A DNA stretch of 64,000 bases from Mycolicibacterium arabiense. GTDB lineage: Bacteria > Actinomycetota > Actinomycetes > Mycobacteriales > Mycobacteriaceae. Within the stretch, counting starts at the first letter, position 1; each line of letters starts with the position of its first letter. The translations under genes were made by a program, and so were the position numbers. The stretch lies in assembly GCF_010731815.2 (NCBI RefSeq), contig NZ_AP022593.1, positions 744,001 to 808,000 of the forward strand. Reading direction: 5' to 3'. Below the pieces are notes generated by a model. That model ran no database searches. It had not been told where the DNA came from and worked only from the letters and a program-made list of their open reading frames with translations. This document shows, piece by piece, positions 21,614 to 31,489 of this stretch.

Positions 21614-22675
21614 ATGACCGCAACGAAGGTCGACGACACTCCTCCGGACTCCGGAGCGGCGAGTTCCGTCCCACTCGGGCCCGAATCCCTCACCTGGAAG
21701 TACTTCGGCGATCTGCGCACCGGACTGATGGGCGTGTGGATCGGCGCGATCCAGAACATGCACCCGGGCCTCGGTGCGGGCGTCGAGGACCACTCGATCC
21801 TGCTGCGCGAGCCGCTGCAACGCGTCGCACGCTCGGTCTACCCGATCATGGGGGTCGTCTACGACGGCGAGCGAGCGCCCGCCACGGGTGCGCAGATCCG
21901 GGGTTACCACGACACGATCAAGGGCGTCGATTCCGCCGGCCGGCGCTATCACGCGCTCGATCCCGAGACGTTCTACTGGGCGCATGCCACGTTCTTCATG
22001 CTGATCGTCAAGTGCGCCGAGTACTTCTGCGGCGGCCTCACCGAGGCGGAGAAGCGGCAACTGTTCGACGAGCACGTCCAGTGGTACCGGATGTACGGCA
22101 TGAGTGCGAGACCAGTACCCGGGACGTGGGAGGAGTTCTGCAAGTATTGGGACCGCACCTGCCGCGACGACCTCGAACTGAATCGGGCCGCACGCGACGT
22201 GCTGAACATCCGCATCCCCAAACCGGGCCTCGTTCCCGTGCCGACCCCGTTGTGGGACCACGCATTCAAGCCGTTGGTGGCCGGACAGCGCTGGATCGCC
22301 GCCGGACTGTTCGACCCCGCGGTGCGCGAGAAGGCCGGCCTGCGGTGGACGCCCGGCGACGAGGTCCTGCTACGCCTGCTCGGCAAGGCGATCGAACTCG
22401 CGTTCGTCGCCGTACCCGACGAGATCCGGCTGCACCCGCGAGCATTGGCCGCCTACCGCCGCGCTGCGGGCCGGTTGCCCGTCGACGCGCCATTGGCCGA
22501 GGCACCATCGTTTACCGCCCCACCCAAGGACCGACGCGGACTGCCGGTGCACTACGTACCGCCGTCCAGGTCGATGCTCGAACGTGCCGGATCACTGGTA
22601 CACACCACGTTCTCCCTCGCCGGGCTGCGACCCGCGCGCGGCCGACACACTAATGATCGACGAAAGGCAGCCTGA
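21614..22675 (+). CDS. DUF2236 / MpaB-type oxygenase-like protein
   Basis: A 353-residue protein of the oxygenase MpaB / latex-clearing protein superfamily (DUF2236). Visible family segments are DHSILLREPLQRVARSVYPI, IRGYHDTIKG and the helix FYWAHATFFMLIVKCAEYF, which supplies histidine and polar residues near the haem or metal site in relatives. No signal peptide. GGAGGA lies just upstream of the ATG. The homologue Rv1645c sits at the same place in M. tuberculosis. The substrate is unknown. The next gene, an acyl-CoA dehydrogenase, begins four bases after its stop, suggesting a lipid-oxidation operon. Confidence 0.85.
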   Translation: MTATKVDDTPPDSGAASSVPLGPESLTWKYFGDLRTGLMGVWIGAIQNMHPGLGAGVEDHSILLREPLQRVARSVYPIMGVVYDGERAPATGAQIRGYHDTIKGVDSAGRRYHALDPETFYWAHATFFMLIVKCAEYFCGGLTEAEKRQLFDEHVQWYRMYGMSARPVPGTWEEFCKYWDRTCRDDLELNRAARDVLNIRIPKPGLVPVPTPLWDHAFKPLVAGQRWIAAGLFDPAVREKAGLRWTPGDEVLLRLLGKAIELAFVAVPDEIRLHPRALAAYRRAAGRLPVDAPLAEAPSFTAPPKDRRGLPVHYVPPSRSMLERAGSLVHTTFSLAGLRPARGRHTNDRRKAA

Positions 22676-22678
22676 CAC

Positions 22679-23923
22679 ATGCTCGAATGGTCCGAGGTCG
22701 ACCTCGCCGTGCGCGACGCCGTTCGCGACTTCGTGGACAAGGAGATCAGGCCGCACCTCGACGACCTCGAGAGCGGTGACATGCCGCCCTACCCCATCAT
22801 CCGAAAGCTGTTCAGCACCTTCGGAATCGACGCGATGGCCAAGGAATCGCTCGAGCGGCGGCTGGCCAAGATGCGCGACGGGTCGGAACCGACGGGCAAG
22901 TCGGCGGGGGGCGGCATGTTCGGCGGCGGCGGCGACCAGGCAGGCATGGGTTTCGTGCTCATCAGCGAGCTGTGCCGGGTCAGCATGGGCGTGGTCACCG
23001 GCCTGGGCGTCAGCCTGGGACTCACCGTGCCCACCATCGCGTCCCGGGGCACCCTGGCGCAGCAGGAGCGCTGGCTGCCGGAGCTGGTGACCTACGAGAA
23101 GGTGGGTGCCTGGGCGATCACCGAACCCGACTCCGGCTCCGATGCGTTCGGCGGCATGACGACCTCAGTGGTCCGCGATGGCGACGACTACATCCTCAAC
23201 GGACAGAAGACGTTCATCACCAACGGTCCCGACGCCGACGTGACGGTGGTCTACGCGAAGCTCGACGACGGCGACCGCAGCGTGGACAAGCGCAAGCGCA
23301 AGGTCCTCACCTTCGTCCTCGACAAGGGCATGGACGGCTTCGTGCAGTCGAAGCCGTTGCGCAAGATGGGCATTCACAGCTCGCGCACCGGTGAACTGTT
23401 CTTCACCGACGTGCGCCTCGGCCGCGACCGGCTGCTCGGCGAGACCGAGGACAACGCGTCGGGCGACGGGCGCGACAGCGCGAAGTCGAACTTCTCCTCC
23501 GAGCGCATCGGGGTTGCGGCGATGTCGCTCGGCGTCATCGAGGAGTGTCTGCGGCTGTCCGTCGACTACGCGAAGTCACGGAAGCTGTGGGGCCAAGAGA
23601 TCGGGCAGTTCCAGCTGATCCAGCTCAAGCTGGCGACGATGGAAGTGGCGCGGATGAACGTGCGCAACATGCTCTTTCGCGTCATCGAGGCCGCTCAGAC
23701 CGGCACCCCGATCTCGCTGGCCGAGGCGTCGGCGATGAAGTGGTACTGCTCGCAGGCGGCAACGGACGTCGCCATGGAGGCGATTCAGATCTTCGGCGGC
23801 AACGGCTACATGACCGAGTACCGGGTCGAACAGCTCGCGCGCGACGCCAAGTCGCTGATGATCTACGCAGGGAGCAACGAGGTTCAGATCACGCACGTCG
23901 CGCGAGGACTGCTCAGCGGGTAG
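22679..23923 (+). CDS. Acyl-CoA dehydrogenase
   Basis: A 414-residue FAD enzyme oxidising an acyl-CoA thioester at the alpha-beta position. The flavin-binding segment AWAITEPDSGSDAFGG, the middle-domain NGQKTFITNG and the C-terminal IFGGNGYMTEYRVEQ with the AGSNEVQ end are standard. A Gly-rich insert (KSAGGGMFGGGGDQAG) around residue 75-90 is unusual. It follows the DUF2236 gene by three bases. Its 3' end overlaps convergent tsnR by 11 bases. Chain-length specificity cannot be read from sequence. Confidence 0.92.
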   Translation: MLEWSEVDLAVRDAVRDFVDKEIRPHLDDLESGDMPPYPIIRKLFSTFGIDAMAKESLERRLAKMRDGSEPTGKSAGGGMFGGGGDQAGMGFVLISELCRVSMGVVTGLGVSLGLTVPTIASRGTLAQQERWLPELVTYEKVGAWAITEPDSGSDAFGGMTTSVVRDGDDYILNGQKTFITNGPDADVTVVYAKLDDGDRSVDKRKRKVLTFVLDKGMDGFVQSKPLRKMGIHSSRTGELFFTDVRLGRDRLLGETEDNASGDGRDSAKSNFSSERIGVAAMSLGVIEECLRLSVDYAKSRKLWGQEIGQFQLIQLKLATMEVARMNVRNMLFRVIEAAQTGTPISLAEASAMKWYCSQAATDVAMEAIQIFGGNGYMTEYRVEQLARDAKSLMIYAGSNEVQITHVARGLLSG

Positions 23924-24671
23924 CCCTGGCGCTCTGGTACAGACAGATCGCCGCCGCGGCCGCGACGTTGAGACTCTCGGCGCCACCGGCCATCGGGATC
24001 CGCACGCGGACGTCGGCCGCCTCGGCGACCTCGACGGGCAGACCGTGCGCCTCGGAGCCGAACAGCCACGCCGTCGGCACGTCGAGGTTCACGTCGTCGA
24101 GCGACGTCTCGCCATCGAGCGTCGCGGCCATCACCACCAGCTCCGCGTGCACCAATTCGGCGATCAGCGCGAGCGTGTCGGGCGCGTCGACGACGGGCAC
24201 CGAGAAGATGCTGCCCGCAGAGGCGCGCAGACACTTCGCGTTGTAGGGATCCACGCTATCGCCGGCCAGGACGAGAGCGTCCGCGCCAAGGGCGTCGGCG
24301 AGCCGGATCAGCGTCCCGGCGTTACCGGGGTCGGCGGTGTCGACCGCGACGGCCACCAGTCGGGGCGCCGCCAGCACCGAGGCGAGCGTCACCTCCGGCA
24401 TCCGGCATACCGCCACCAGCCCGACGGGTGTGACGGTGTCCGACAACGCCTTTGCAGCGCGTTCGGTCACCAGGTGAACGGGGGCGTCGATCAGGAGGTC
24501 GCGAAACCGCTCGGCGGCGGCCTCGGTGACGAAGACCTCGTCAACGAGACCACGCCGCAACGCCGACTCGACGAGGTTGGAACCTTCGGCGAGAAAGCGT
24601 GCGGCGTGGCGGCGTCCAACGGGACGCTGCAGCTTGATCGCCGCAGCTACCCGATTGGACTTCTCGGTCAG
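23913..24671 (-). CDS. tsnR: SpoU-family rRNA/tRNA methyltransferase
   Basis: A 2'-O-ribose methyltransferase of about 252 residues. The substrate-binding N-terminus has RRHAARFLAEGSNLVE. The SPOUT knot domain shows DTADPGNAGTLIRLADALGADA, WLFGSEAHGLP and the C-terminal motif SLNVAAAAAICLYQ. It closes the infC-rpmI-rplT operon. The start is odd: no ATG, GTG or TTG lies in frame near the conserved N-terminus (LTEKSNRVAAAIKL). Candidates are CTG at 24,669-24,671, used here, or CTG at 24,714-24,716 overlapping the rplT stop. Confidence 0.82.
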   Translation of the reverse strand: MTEKSNRVAAAIKLQRPVGRRHAARFLAEGSNLVESALRRGLVDEVFVTEAAAERFRDLLIDAPVHLVTERAAKALSDTVTPVGLVAVCRMPEVTLASVLAAPRLVAVAVDTADPGNAGTLIRLADALGADALVLAGDSVDPYNAKCLRASAGSIFSVPVVDAPDTLALIAELVHAELVVMAATLDGETSLDDVNLDVPTAWLFGSEAHGLPVEVAEAADVRVRIPMAGGAESLNVAAAAAICLYQSARATR

Positions 24672-24712
24672 TGCTGAACCCCGTGTGGTTCCGCTCCTGC
24701 CCGCCGGTGCTG

Positions 24713-25102
24713 TCAGGCGGCTTCGCCCGACGGAGCGTTGACGTCCTCGGGAAGCGCCTTCCTGGCGACCTCGACGAGGGCGGTGAACGCAGCCGGGTCG
24801 CTCACGGCGATCTCGGCGAGGTTCTTGCGGTCCACCTCGACACCGGCGGCCTTGAGACCCTGGATCAGCCGGTTGTAGGTGATGCCGTTGGCGCGGCCCG
24901 CGGCGTTGATGCGGGAGATCCACAGCTTGCGGAAGTCACCCTTGCGCGCCTTGCGGTCACGGTAGGCGTACGTCAAGGAGTGGAGCTGCTGCTCCTTGGC
25001 CTTGCGGTACAGGCGTGACCGCTGGCCGCGGTAGCCCTTCGATGCCTTGAGGACGGTACGCCGCTTCTTCTGGGCGTTGAGTGCGCGCTTCACGCGTGCC
25101 AT
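24713..25102 (-). CDS. rplT: 50S ribosomal protein L20
   Basis: A 129-residue protein with the N-terminal [19 protein letters not shown] and the conserved [15 protein letters not shown]; it binds 23S rRNA early in 50S assembly. The order infC-rpmI-rplT is the classic autoregulated operon, in which L20 represses in many bacteria. The C-terminus (SGEAA) is slightly longer than the usual core. Confidence 0.98.
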   Translation of the reverse strand: MARVKRALNAQKKRRTVLKASKGYRGQRSRLYRKAKEQQLHSLTYAYRDRKARKGDFRKLWISRINAAGRANGITYNRLIQGLKAAGVEVDRKNLAEIAVSDPAAFTALVEVARKALPEDVNAPSGEAA

Positions 25103-25160
25103 TGGGGTGTTCCTATTCTCGATCGGTCAGGTGGGAGGCCGCGAAGGCCTGCAGGCAAGG

Positions 25161-25355
25161 TCAGCCGTTGAGCATCTTGGTGACGCGGGCGGTGTCGTTC
25201 GCCGCGACGGTGGTGCGCCCGTCGAGGCGGCGGGTGCGCTTGCTCGCCTTGTGCTCGAGCAGGTGGCGCTTTCCGGCCTTCTGCCGCACGATCTTGCCGG
25301 TTCCGGTCTTGCGGAACCGCTTCGATGCGCCGCTGTGGGTCTTGGCCTTGGGCAT
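25161..25355 (-). CDS. rpmI: 50S ribosomal protein L35
   Basis: A 64-residue basic protein, [20 protein letters not shown] to the C-terminal TKMLNG, of normal length for L35. The ATG lies eight bases after the infC stop, so the genes are co-transcribed and probably coupled. Confidence 0.98.
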   Translation of the reverse strand: MPKAKTHSGASKRFRKTGTGKIVRQKAGKRHLLEHKASKRTRRLDGRTTVAANDTARVTKMLNG

Positions 25356-25363
25356 GAGAGTCC

Positions 25364-25975
<612 letters not shown>

Positions 25976-26203
25976 GGGGCCTCCTATGTAGTCTTCGAGG
26001 AGGCCAACGCCATCGGCGCCCGAAAAGGGCCGAGCCCCGCATGTAGATGCAGGGCCCGAATGCCGACCGGTCGCGACGTACGTCGCCCGTGCAACGCACG
26101 AAACGAACACCTCGCGGTGTTCGTGACCGGACCGCTGAGCCGTGAGGCCAACGGTGGGAGCGGGACTCCACTTGCTGTCCCGGCCAATGCCGAGACGGTC
26201 GCG
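25976..26203 (-). ncRNA. Structured 5' leader of infC-rpmI-rplT, possible attenuator
   Basis: About 228 bases lie between a predicted transcription start near 26,203 and the infC AUC. Three structures are visible on the transcript strand. A 9-bp hairpin with a GCGA tetraloop is at 26,103-26,124. A 9-bp GC-rich stem (one G-U pair) is at 26,034-26,055. A UUUU run at 26,023-26,026 follows, which can alternatively pair in a small GCCC/GGGC hairpin (26,018-26,030). A terminator/antiterminator choice is plausible. I know of no named actinobacterial class to assign it to. Confidence 0.5.
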
Positions 26204-26209
26204 CATGCA

Positions 26210-26215
26210 AGTCTA
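26210..26215 (-). promoter_or_regulatory. Predicted -10 box of the infC operon
   Basis: TAGACT on the minus strand, close upstream of the structured leader and next to the divergent DUF1844 start. No convincing -35 box is seen. Confidence 0.4.
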
Positions 26216-26221
26216 GCAGGC

Positions 26222-26584
26222 ATGACCGATGATCCCGAACTCCCCGACGAGGCGGCTGAACTGCCCGTCCGCGAACTGGCCGAGATCCCTGCAGTCGAGG
26301 TCATCACCCGCGCCGCGGTCATGCTCATGAGTGCAGCGGCCGAGAAGCTCGGCCTGGCCGACGGCAACCCCGAAGACAGCCCACACCAGGATCTCGACGA
26401 GGCGCGCCGCCTGATCAACGCCCTTGCCGGTCTCCTGAAGGGCTCCGTCGAGTACCTGGGACTGCACGCCGGACCCATCAGGGACGGGCTCAAGGGTTTG
26501 CAGCTGGCGTTCAAGGAGGCCAGCGCCTTCCCCGAGGAGCCGGGCAAGGGCCCGGGCGAATGGTTCACCGGGCCCGTTTGGTGA
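26222..26584 (+). CDS. DUF1844 domain protein
   Basis: A 120-residue, acidic, mostly helical protein. The DUF1844 core is [21 protein letters not shown], then [20 protein letters not shown]; the tail is Gly/Pro-rich ([13 protein letters not shown]). The family is widespread, of unknown function and often found near infC. It is divergent from infC with only a few bases separating it from the infC promoter, so the two may be controlled together. Confidence 0.8.
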   Translation: MTDDPELPDEAAELPVRELAEIPAVEVITRAAVMLMSAAAEKLGLADGNPEDSPHQDLDEARRLINALAGLLKGSVEYLGLHAGPIRDGLKGLQLAFKEASAFPEEPGKGPGEWFTGPVW

Positions 26585-26628
26585 CACACGGTCCCCCGCA
26601 GTCCCACCCATTTCCCCGGTAGACCGAA

Positions 26629-26634
26629 TATCCT
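26629..26634 (+). promoter_or_regulatory. -10 box for leaderless lysX
   Basis: TATCCT with an eight-base gap to the lysX ATG at 26,643 and no ribosome-binding sequence between them. Confidence 0.5.
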
Positions 26635-26642
26635 CGCGCCCT

Positions 26643-29600
26643 ATGACCCTGGCCGCGGCGAGCAAGCCGGCGAACACCAAGCACCGCTCAGCCTTCTGGT
26701 GGGTTCCCGCCGCGGCGGGATGGACGGTCGGGATCATCGCGACCCTGTCGCTGCTCGCCAGCGTGTCCCCACTGATCCGGTGGGTCATCCGCATCCCGCG
26801 CGAATTCGTCAACGACTACATCTTCAACTTCCCGGACACCAGCTTCGCGTGGGCCTTCGTCCTGGCGCTGCTCGCGGCTGCGCTCGCGGCCCGCAAGAGC
26901 GTCGCCTGGTGGATCCTCGTCATCTACATGGTCGCTGCCGTCGGGTGGAACGTGGTCGGCCTGACCACCGGCGACGAATCGATCATGGAGGACGTCGGCG
27001 AGGTCATCGGGCTCGCCTTCCACGTCGCGGCGATCGCCTTCCTGATCCTGGCCCGCCACGAATTCTGGGCGAAGGTCCGTCGCGGTGCGCTCATCAAGGC
27101 GGCGTTGACGCTGGTGGCCGGGATGGCGATCGGCACGCTCGTCGGATGGGGCCTGCTGGAACTATTCCCCGGGTCCCTCGCCCGCGGCGACCGCCCGCTC
27201 TACGCGCTCAACCGGGTGAGCGCGTTCGCCGGCGCGGCGTCGGACAACTTCGCAGGCCATCCCCACGTGTTCGTCAACGCGCTGCTGGGCCTGTTCGGTG
27301 CGTTGGCCCTGATGGTCGCGGCCATCGTGCTGTTCCGGTCGCAGCGGGCGGAGAACGCTCTCACCGGGGAGGACGAATCCGCCATCCGAGGCCTGCTCGA
27401 GCTGTACGGCAAGAACGACTCGCTGGGGTACTTCGCGACCCGCCGCGACAAGTCGGTGGTGTTCGCACCGAACGGGCGCGCGGCCATCACCTATCGGGTC
27501 GAGGTGGGCGTCTGCCTGGCCAGCGGTGACCCGCTGGGCGACCCCAAGGCGTGGCCTGCGGCCATCGGCGCGTGGCTCCAACTGTGCCAGTCCTACGGCT
27601 GGGCGCCGGGTGTGATGGGCGCGAGTTCGGCGGCGGCACAGGCGTTCAGCGCGGCCGGCCTCAACGCGATCGAACTCGGCGACGAGGCCATCCTGCATCC
27701 GGACCGCTTCAAGCTCTCCGGCCCCGACATGAAGCCGGTACGCCAGGCGGTGACGCGGGCGCGTCGCGGCGGTCTCACCGTGCGCCTGCGTCGGCACCGC
27801 GACCTGAGTCCCGACGAGATGGCGGACGTCATCCGACGCGCCGATGCGTGGCGCGACACCGAGACCGAGCGCGGCTTCTCCATGGCGCTCGGGCGGCTCG
27901 GCGACCCGGCCGACGGCGATTGCCTTCTGGTGGAGGCGGTCCAGGAACGGAGCGACACGGGTGACGGTGAGGTCGTCGCCATGCTGTCGCTGGTGCCGTG
28001 GGGCACCAACGGCGTCTCGCTGGATCTGATGCGCCGCTCACCCCAGTCCCCCAACGGCACCAACGAACTGATGGTCAGTGAGCTGTGCCTGCAGGCTGAG
28101 GAGATCGGCATCAGCCGCATCTCGCTCAACTTCGCGATGTTCCGCTCGGCCTTCGAGGAAGGCGCGCAACTCGGCGCGGGACCGGTCGCGCGGCTGTGGC
28201 GTGCGCTGCTGGTGTTCTTCTCGCGGTGGTGGCAGCTGGAGACGCTGTACCGCTCGAACATGAAGTACCAGCCCGAGTGGGTCCCCCGGTACGCCTGCTA
28301 CGACGACGCGCGTCTGGTGCCGCGGGTCGGCGTCGCATCGGTGATCGCCGAGGGCTTCCTGGTGCTGCCGTTCAGCAGACGCAACAAGCAGCACACCGGT
28401 CACCACTCGGCCGTGCCCGAGTCACTGGCGAAGTCAGGTCTGCTACACGGCGACGGCACCGCACCCGACCTCAGCGGCATCGCGGCCGACGACGGTGAGG
28501 GCGCCGGCGGCCCCCGGTTGCCCGAGCAGGTACGGGTCCGGATGGCCAAGCTGAAGACGTTGCAGGACAGCGGGATCGACGCGTACCCCGTCGGCCAGCC
28601 ACCCAGCCACACCGTCGCCACGGCCGTCGAGACCAGCGACGTCACCGTCAGCGTGTCGGGCCGCATCCTGCGGATGCGTGACTACGGCGGCGTGCTGTTC
28701 GCTCAACTGCGCGACTGGTCGGGCGAGGTTCAGGTCCTGTTCGACGACTCGCGTCTCACCGCGGGCCGCACGGCCGACGTCACCAACGCGATCGATCTCG
28801 GCGACCTCGTCGAGGTGACGGGGACCATGGGCCTGAGCCGCTCGGGCAAGCCGTCACTGCTGGCCGACCACTGGCGTCTCATCGGCAAGTGCCTGCGGCC
28901 GCTGCCGGACAAGTGGAAGGGACTCACCGACCCCGAGGCTCGGGTGCGGACGCGCTACGTCGACCTGGCCATCAACACGGAGTCGCGCGACCTCATCACC
29001 GCGCGGAGCAGGATCCTGCACGCCATTCGCGAGACCCTGGTCGGCAAGGGCTTCCTCGAGGTCGAGACGCCGATCCTGCAGCAGATCCACGGCGGTGCGA
29101 ACGCACGCCCGTTCATGACCCACATCAACGCCTACGACTTGGACCTCTACCTGCGCATCGCCCCGGAGCTGTACCTCAAGCGGCTCTGCGTCGGTGGTGT
29201 CGAGCGCGTCTTCGAACTCGGCCGTGCGTTCCGCAACGAGGGCGTCGACTTCAGCCACAACCCCGAATTCACGCTGCTGGAGGCGTACCAGGCGCACGCC
29301 GACTACAACGTGTGGGTGCACGGGTGCCGCGAACTCATCCAGAACGCAGCGCAGGCGGCCAACGGCGCCCAGGTCGTCATGCGGCCCGGCGAGACCGAGG
29401 GCACGTTGGAGGCCGTCGACATCTCCGGTGAATGGCCGGTGAAGACCGTGCACGGGGCGGTGTCCGAGGCCCTCGGCGAGGAAGTCGATCCGACCACCGA
29501 CCTCGCCACGCTGCGGTCCCTGTGCGATCGCGTGGGCGTGCCCTACCTGACCCATTGGGACGCAGGCGCGGTCGTGCTCGAACTCTACGAACGGCTGGTC

Positions 29601-29972
29601 GAGGGGCAGACCCTGCAGCCGACGTTCTACAAGGACTTCCCGACGTCGGTGTCGCCGCTGACGCGACCGCACCGGAGCATCCCGGGGGTCGCAGAGCGTT
29701 GGGACCTCGTCGCGTGGGGTGTCGAATTGGGCACTGCCTACAGCGAATTGACCGATCCCGTGGAACAACGCAGGCGGTTGCAGGAGCAATCGCTGTTGGC
29801 TGCCGGTGGCGACCCCGAGGCGATGGAACTCGACGAGGACTTCCTGCAGGCGATGGAGTACGCGATGCCCCCGACCGGCGGGTTGGGCGTCGGCGTCGAC
29901 CGCGTCGTCATGCTGATCACCGGCCGCAGCATCCGCGAGACGTTGCCGTTCCCGCTCGCCAAGCCACGCTGA
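26643..29972 (+). CDS. lysX: Bifunctional lysyl-phosphatidylglycerol synthetase and lysyl-tRNA synthetase
   Basis: A 1,109-residue fusion. Residues about 20-240 hold six or seven membrane segments. About 245-590 is an MprF-type DUF2156 aminoacyltransferase ([32 protein letters not shown]). From about 620 is a class II lysyl-tRNA synthetase with an OB-fold ([18 protein letters not shown]), motif 2 ([15 protein letters not shown]) and motif 3 ([12 protein letters not shown]). The protein charges tRNA-Lys and moves lysine to phosphatidylglycerol in the membrane, lowering negative charge and giving resistance to cationic peptides, as shown for M. tuberculosis LysX (Rv1640c). All catalytic motifs are intact. 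Confidence 0.95.
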   Translation: MTLAAASKPANTKHRSAFWWVPAAAGWTVGIIATLSLLASVSPLIRWVIRIPREFVNDYIFNFPDTSFAWAFVLALLAAALAARKSVAWWILVIYMVAAVGWNVVGLTTGDESIMEDVGEVIGLAFHVAAIAFLILARHEFWAKVRRGALIKAALTLVAGMAIGTLVGWGLLELFPGSLARGDRPLYALNRVSAFAGAASDNFAGHPHVFVNALLGLFGALALMVAAIVLFRSQRAENALTGEDESAIRGLLELYGKNDSLGYFATRRDKSVVFAPNGRAAITYRVEVGVCLASGDPLGDPKAWPAAIGAWLQLCQSYGWAPGVMGASSAAAQAFSAAGLNAIELGDEAILHPDRFKLSGPDMKPVRQAVTRARRGGLTVRLRRHRDLSPDEMADVIRRADAWRDTETERGFSMALGRLGDPADGDCLLVEAVQERSDTGDGEVVAMLSLVPWGTNGVSLDLMRRSPQSPNGTNELMVSELCLQAEEIGISRISLNFAMFRSAFEEGAQLGAGPVARLWRALLVFFSRWWQLETLYRSNMKYQPEWVPRYACYDDARLVPRVGVASVIAEGFLVLPFSRRNKQHTGHHSAVPESLAKSGLLHGDGTAPDLSGIAADDGEGAGGPRLPEQVRVRMAKLKTLQDSGIDAYPVGQPPSHTVATAVETSDVTVSVSGRILRMRDYGGVLFAQLRDWSGEVQVLFDDSRLTAGRTADVTNAIDLGDLVEVTGTMGLSRSGKPSLLADHWRLIGKCLRPLPDKWKGLTDPEARVRTRYVDLAINTESRDLITARSRILHAIRETLVGKGFLEVETPILQQIHGGANARPFMTHINAYDLDLYLRIAPELYLKRLCVGGVERVFELGRAFRNEGVDFSHNPEFTLLEAYQAHADYNVWVHGCRELIQNAAQAANGAQVVMRPGETEGTLEAVDISGEWPVKTVHGAVSEALGEEVDPTTDLATLRSLCDRVGVPYLTHWDAGAVVLELYERLVEGQTLQPTFYKDFPTSVSPLTRPHRSIPGVAERWDLVAWGVELGTAYSELTDPVEQRRRLQEQSLLAAGGDPEAMELDEDFLQAMEYAMPPTGGLGVGVDRVVMLITGRSIRETLPFPLAKPR

Positions 29973-30054
29973 CCCGATCCCCGGGTCGCTTCGCTCCAGC
30001 CCGCCGGGACCCGCTTCACAGCCGGTCCCCAGGAACGGCATCCACGATGATGCG

Positions 30055-31473
30055 GTGACGACGTCGACACCCCGATTCGCCGAGCACCTCTCGCTCATGC
30101 ACGGTTGGCTGCCGCTGTTGGTGCAATTGATCGCCGTGACGCTTCTGGCGCTGGCCGTGGGATGGCGGAATCGACGCTGGCGGCTCGTATGGCTCCCGGT
30201 CGCGGTCGTCGCAGGCTTGATCCTGACGGCAATGGCCTACTGGTACGTGACCACCGAGGGGCTCGCGGGCGATCCTGCGCCACGGCGACTGTGGGCGTGG
30301 ACGACGGTGACCGGCGCGGCACTCGTGGTGCTGATCGCGGGGTGGCGCAGCGCGGGATGGTGGCGGCGAAGTGCGTCGATGCTCGCGGTTCCGCTGTGCC
30401 TGGTGTGTGCTGCGCTGGCGTTGAACCTGTGGGTGGGGTACTTCCCCACCGTGCAGACCGCGTGGAGCCAACTGACCGCGGGCGCGCTGCCCGACCAGGT
30501 GGATCAGGCCGCGGTCGTGGCCATGCAGAAGGAGCGCAGGATTCCCGACCGGGGTTCCGTCGTCCCGGTGACCATCGGTTCTGCCGCATCGGGTTTCAAG
30601 CACCGCGGTGAGCTCGTGTACCTGCCGCCGGCCTGGTTCGCGTCCGACCCACCGCCTGCGCTGCCGACGATCATGATGATCGGCGGTGAGTTCAACACAC
30701 CGGCCGACTGGCTGCGCACGGGCAACGCCATCAAGACCGTCGACGACTTCGCCGCTCAGCACGCGGGCAAGGCACCGGTGCTGGTGTTCGTCGACTCCGG
30801 CGGAGCCTTCAACAACGACACCGAGTGCGTGAACGGTGCGCGCGGCAATGCCGCCGACCATCTGACGAAGGACGTCGTCCCGTTCATGGAGCAGACCTAC
30901 GGCGTGAGCGCCGAGAGCGCCAACTGGGGCATCGTCGGGTGGTCGATGGGCGGCACGTGCGCCGTCGACCTGACCGTGATGCACCCCGACCTGTTCAGCG
31001 CATTCGAGGACATCGCAGGCGATCTCAGCCCGAACTCGGGCACCAGGCAACAGACGATCGACCGGCTGTTCGGCGGCAGCGAAGCGAAGTACGCGAGCTT
31101 CGACCCGACCACCGTCATCACCCGTCACGGTCCCTACCGCGGAGTGGCCGGCTGGTTCGACGTCAACGGCCCCATGCCGTCTGCGCCGGCGGTGGTCGAC
31201 GTCAGGGACGACATGGGCAACGGCGCGGCGGGCGGCAAGGCAGTCGCACACACCAGTGACCAGGAGGCAGCGGCCGACTCGCTGTGCGCCCTCGGCAGCA
31301 GCCGCGGAATCGACTGTGCCGTCGTAGAACAGCCCGGCAAGCACGATTGGCCCTTCGCCTCACAGGCGTTCGCCGCTGCCCTGCCATGGATGGCCGGACG
31401 CATCGGTACGCCGGGGGTGCCGTCGACGCCGCTGCCGACGCCGGGCGCGGGACTTCAGGCCACCGCAAGGTAG
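30055..31473 (+). CDS. Membrane-anchored esterase of the antigen 85-like alpha/beta hydrolase group (Rv1639c-like)
   Basis: A 472-residue protein. Four N-terminal membrane segments (about 18-38, 45-62, 80-98, 108-128) anchor an extracytoplasmic hydrolase domain. That domain shows LPTIMMIGGEFNTPADW, the nucleophile motif GWSMGG and a late His in QPGKHDWPF. The fold resembles mycolyltransferases and esterase D. The start is a GTG at 30,055; no ribosome site is obvious. It follows lysX, as Rv1639c follows Rv1640c, so an envelope-lipid substrate is plausible but unproven. Confidence 0.82.
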   Translation: MTTSTPRFAEHLSLMHGWLPLLVQLIAVTLLALAVGWRNRRWRLVWLPVAVVAGLILTAMAYWYVTTEGLAGDPAPRRLWAWTTVTGAALVVLIAGWRSAGWWRRSASMLAVPLCLVCAALALNLWVGYFPTVQTAWSQLTAGALPDQVDQAAVVAMQKERRIPDRGSVVPVTIGSAASGFKHRGELVYLPPAWFASDPPPALPTIMMIGGEFNTPADWLRTGNAIKTVDDFAAQHAGKAPVLVFVDSGGAFNNDTECVNGARGNAADHLTKDVVPFMEQTYGVSAESANWGIVGWSMGGTCAVDLTVMHPDLFSAFEDIAGDLSPNSGTRQQTIDRLFGGSEAKYASFDPTTVITRHGPYRGVAGWFDVNGPMPSAPAVVDVRDDMGNGAAGGKAVAHTSDQEAAADSLCALGSSRGIDCAVVEQPGKHDWPFASQAFAAALPWMAGRIGTPGVPSTPLPTPGAGLQATAR

Positions 31474-31476
31474 GCA

Positions 31477-31482
31477 TAGTCT
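31477..31482 (+). promoter_or_regulatory. -10 box for leaderless oxidoreductase gene
   Basis: TAGTCT with seven bases to the ATG at 31,490, located just after the stop codon of the upstream esterase gene. Confidence 0.5.
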
Positions 31483-31489
31483 GTCGGGC

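Noticed and set aside
29971..29987. GACCCG/CGGGTC stem overlapping the lysX stop as terminator
   Set aside because: Six-base stem without a U-run; such stems are expected by chance at this GC content.
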